A stretch of 64,000 nt of DNA, from the NCBI RefSeq assembly GCF_004804275.1, contig NZ_STGI01000003.1:310001-374000 (forward strand), read 5' to 3'. This stretch comes from Herbaspirillum sp. ST 5-3 (GTDB lineage: Bacteria; Pseudomonadota; Gammaproteobacteria; Burkholderiales; Burkholderiaceae_D). Position numbers and translations under genes: made by a program. The notes below the pieces were generated by a model. The model saw nothing but the letters and a program-made list of their open reading frames with translations. It had not been told where the DNA came from and searched no databases. Shown here piece by piece: positions 62,357-64,000 of the stretch (position 1 is its first letter; every line of letters begins with the position of its first letter).

Positions 62357-62656
62357 CTACCGGCGCCACAGGTAGCAGTGGGTCACGCCGGGAAAAGTCA
62401 ATACGGCGAAAAACGCGGAACTGATCGTCCAGATTCTCCAATCCGTTGTCACCAACGTGCTTGTATGGCCTTCCAGAAAATAAGCAACAGTCATCCAGAG
62501 AAAATAGAGAATCAGCCATTCCAATGCGCGAACCGCGCCAGACTTCACCTGCGCGCGCGAAAATGGCGGCAAGAGCCGGCGCTGAATGAGGAAGGGGGCA
62601 TTTGCCATTGCAATGGCGGAAAGTAGCGATACGACGGCGGACTGCTCGGTAGTCAT
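62357..62656 (-). CDS. DUF2818 membrane protein
   Basis: 99 aa. It matches the short DUF2818 family: LLSAIAMANAPFLIQRRLLP near the N-terminus, LEWLILYFLWMTVAYFLEGH in the middle and FFAVLTFPGVTHCYLWRR at the C-terminus, three hydrophobic segments in an inner-membrane protein. In many beta-proteobacteria this gene ends the nuo (complex I) operon; here it is next to ccsB instead, 27 bases from it in the same direction. It is truncated-looking on neither side, although the IS630 remnant ends just beyond it. Function unknown. Confidence 0.8.
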   Translation of the reverse strand: MTTEQSAVVSLLSAIAMANAPFLIQRRLLPPFSRAQVKSGAVRALEWLILYFLWMTVAYFLEGHTSTLVTTDWRIWTISSAFFAVLTFPGVTHCYLWRR

Positions 62657-62683
62657 GAGGGGAGCTCTTACGAATCGGAATAG

Positions 62684-63844
62684 TCAAAGTGAGCCGTAGG
62701 AATGCAGTCCGGAGAGAAAAATATTCACGCCCAGGAAGGCAAACAGCGTGATCACGAATCCGACTATTGCCCACCATGCCAGCACAGGGCCGTGCACATT
62801 CCTGATCAAGCGCATGTGGAGCCATGCGGCATAGTTGATCCAGACGATGAGGGCCCAGGTCTCCTTCGGGTCCCATGACCAGTAGCCGCCCCACGCTTCC
62901 GCCGCCCACAAGGCACCCAGGATGGTGGCGATCGTGAAGAAGACGAAGCCCAGCGCAATTGCCTTGTAAGTGAATTCCTCAATCCATTCGTGTGACGGCA
63001 GGCGAGACGAAAAATAGGAACGCTTTGACAGCAACTGCGCCGCACCGAGCATTGCTGCGATGGAGAAAGCGCCGTAGCCGATGAAATTGGCCGGGACATG
63101 CATTTTCATCCAATAGGACTTCAGCGCCGGAATCAGCGGCTGAATCTCGTGGATACTGGCGTCGGCGCCATACCAGAATGTGAATCCGACTGCCGCGCTC
63201 ACGGCCAGCATCACGAACGCGCCCAGCAAGCGGGTCTGGCAGCGCTGTTCAAGGTACAGGTAGAGCACGGTAGTCGTCAGCGAGAACAGAACAAAGACTT
63301 CGTATAGATTGGACACCGGGATATGTCCGATGTCGGCGCCAAGCAGATAGGATTCGTGCCAACGGATCAGCAAGCCAGCCAGCGCGAGAAAGCATGCCAG
63401 CCAGGCGACGCGGCTCCCGAGCTGCAGGGTCTGGTCGGAGCGGTGTATCCAGCCAAGGCCGTAAAGGAAGGTCGCGCCCCAAAACGCAGCACCCATCCAC
63501 ATGATGTTTGCCTGGCTCGACAGGAGATACTTCAGCAACATCGAGCTTTCGATTGATTCCAGCGACCCATGGTACAAAAGTACTGCCAGCAGGCTATACG
63601 CTACCGCTGTGGTGCTCAATCGTTGAATAGGTCTCCAGCGCATGCCGCCGATCGCGAGTGCCGCCGCGCTTATCAGCAATATGCCAATTTCGTAAACGTC
63701 CATCAGTGCCGAGAAATGCAGCAGCGCATACAGACTGCCGGCCGCCACGGCGCAGACGAAAATCAGATCATCAAGCTGCACCAACCTTTTACGGGATAGT
63801 CGACGGTCGACCCGGGTGTGGAGGGAGAGATCAGGAACTTGCAT
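62684..63844 (-). CDS. ccsB: Cytochrome c biogenesis protein CcsB (System II heme transporter part)
   Basis: 386 aa, about eight membrane helices. The heme-handling WWD motif WGGYWSWDPKETWALIVW (about 320-338) and the flanking His residues (MKMHVPANFIGY, WLHMRLIRNVHG) mark CcsA/CcsB of System II. With ResB (Ccs1) it exports heme and ligates it to the CxxCH of apocytochromes in the periplasm. Note that this organism uses System II rather than Ccm. The ATG overlaps the end of the upstream resB frame by 14 bases, which supports the pairing. Confidence 0.92.
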   Translation of the reverse strand: MQVPDLSLHTRVDRRLSRKRLVQLDDLIFVCAVAAGSLYALLHFSALMDVYEIGILLISAAALAIGGMRWRPIQRLSTTAVAYSLLAVLLYHGSLESIESSMLLKYLLSSQANIMWMGAAFWGATFLYGLGWIHRSDQTLQLGSRVAWLACFLALAGLLIRWHESYLLGADIGHIPVSNLYEVFVLFSLTTTVLYLYLEQRCQTRLLGAFVMLAVSAAVGFTFWYGADASIHEIQPLIPALKSYWMKMHVPANFIGYGAFSIAAMLGAAQLLSKRSYFSSRLPSHEWIEEFTYKAIALGFVFFTIATILGALWAAEAWGGYWSWDPKETWALIVWINYAAWLHMRLIRNVHGPVLAWWAIVGFVITLFAFLGVNIFLSGLHSYGSL

Positions 63845-64000
63845 GAGGATTTCCTTGAGATTCGCCTGGTGAAAAAGATGGATTGGCCTTTCCCGTGGAG
63901 AGACGCGTCAGGCCGTAGCGTTGGACTATGAAGATATTTTCGATTCCCTTGATGTGAGCTTCGAACTCTTCATCGAGAAGCGGGCTGCCGCGATTGGCGG
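63831..64000 (-). CDS. resB: 3' end of a ResB (Ccs1)-like cytochrome c biogenesis gene
   Basis: The minus-strand frame is open from the window edge to a TGA at 63831-63833, giving the last 55 residues (ANRGSPLLDEEFEAHIKGIE, then NIFIVQRYGLTRLSTGKANP and a Ser/Pro tail). The N-R-x4-8-E(F)E pattern near the end is like the C-terminus of ResB proteins, and the overlap with ccsB is the usual resB-ccsB arrangement. The sequence is too short for proof; most of the gene lies beyond the window. Confidence 0.6.
   Translation of the reverse strand, partial: ANRGSPLLDEEFEAHIKGIENIFIVQRYGLTRLSTGKANPSFSPGESQGNPHASS

Overview
The window is a GC-rich chromosomal segment of a beta-proteobacterium. The tungstate/formate dehydrogenase cluster with DUF3305/DUF3306 partners, the DUF2818 gene, the System II cytochrome c genes (ccsB, resB) and general protein similarity suggest Burkholderiales, probably Oxalobacteraceae (Herbaspirillum/Noviherbaspirillum-like). 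That placement is inferred from gene content only. No rRNA, tRNA or CRISPR array was seen.

Layout. 1-2.5 kb: the end of a GH15 glucoamylase-type gene, then a ~650-bp nested palindromic repeat (copy A). 2.5-6.7 kb: a MASE1 histidine kinase/FixJ-type regulator pair divergent from a sodium/proton antiporter-like gene and a UspA gene. 6.7-19.9 kb: one long minus-strand block for respiratory formate oxidation, comprising tupABC tungstate uptake, fdhD, FDH alpha/beta/gamma, a TorD-like chaperone, a TAT-signal small protein, a 702-aa multi-[4Fe-4S] protein, DUF3305, DUF3306 and three small exported proteins. 19.9-23.3 kb: three oxidoreductases (OYE, LLM flavoprotein, aldo/keto reductase). 23.3-25.3 kb: a second copy (B) of the palindromic repeat, split by a complete 1,301-bp IS481-family element with a 4-bp target duplication. 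25.3-32.5 kb: an Aer-like chemoreceptor, an AraC regulator, a tandem-USP protein and a GH65 phosphorylase/beta-phosphoglucomutase pair. 32.7-39.2 kb: a translationally coupled acyl-CoA synthetase/2-oxoacid dehydrogenase E1alpha-E1beta-E2/acyl-carrier-protein operon, then an ArsR regulator and an SDR gene that share an upstream 13-bp motif. 39.3-44.7 kb: a Lon-like protease divergent from archease-rtcB-HhH protein. 44.7-53.3 kb: a GYD protein, an ACP-AMP ligase-acyltransferase fusion, an MFS transporter, DUF2279, a CapA-like phosphatase, ppnP, an HPF/cold-shock fusion and a diaminopimelate-dehydrogenase-like gene whose stop codon lies in a perfect 24-bp palindrome.

The most unusual stretch is 53.4-57.1 kb. 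It is visibly less GC-rich than its surroundings and holds a divergent pair of unrecognised genes: a hydrolase-like protein with a GHSKG motif and a 648-aa protein made of four ~155-residue repeats. A second accessory patch (60.6-62.3 kb) carries two tiny ORFs, a PD-(D/E)XK-type nuclease-like gene and a decayed IS630 transposase. The window ends in cytochrome c maturation genes.

Functional links. The FDH block is self-contained: TupABC imports tungstate, FdhD sulfurates the cofactor, the TorD-like protein chaperones the TAT-exported catalytic subunit, and electrons pass through the Fe-S beta subunit to the membrane gamma subunit. GH15, GH65 and beta-PGM point to alpha-glucan or trehalose-type storage sugar turnover. 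All functions are read from motifs in the translated sequence; no searches were run and GC statements are by eye.
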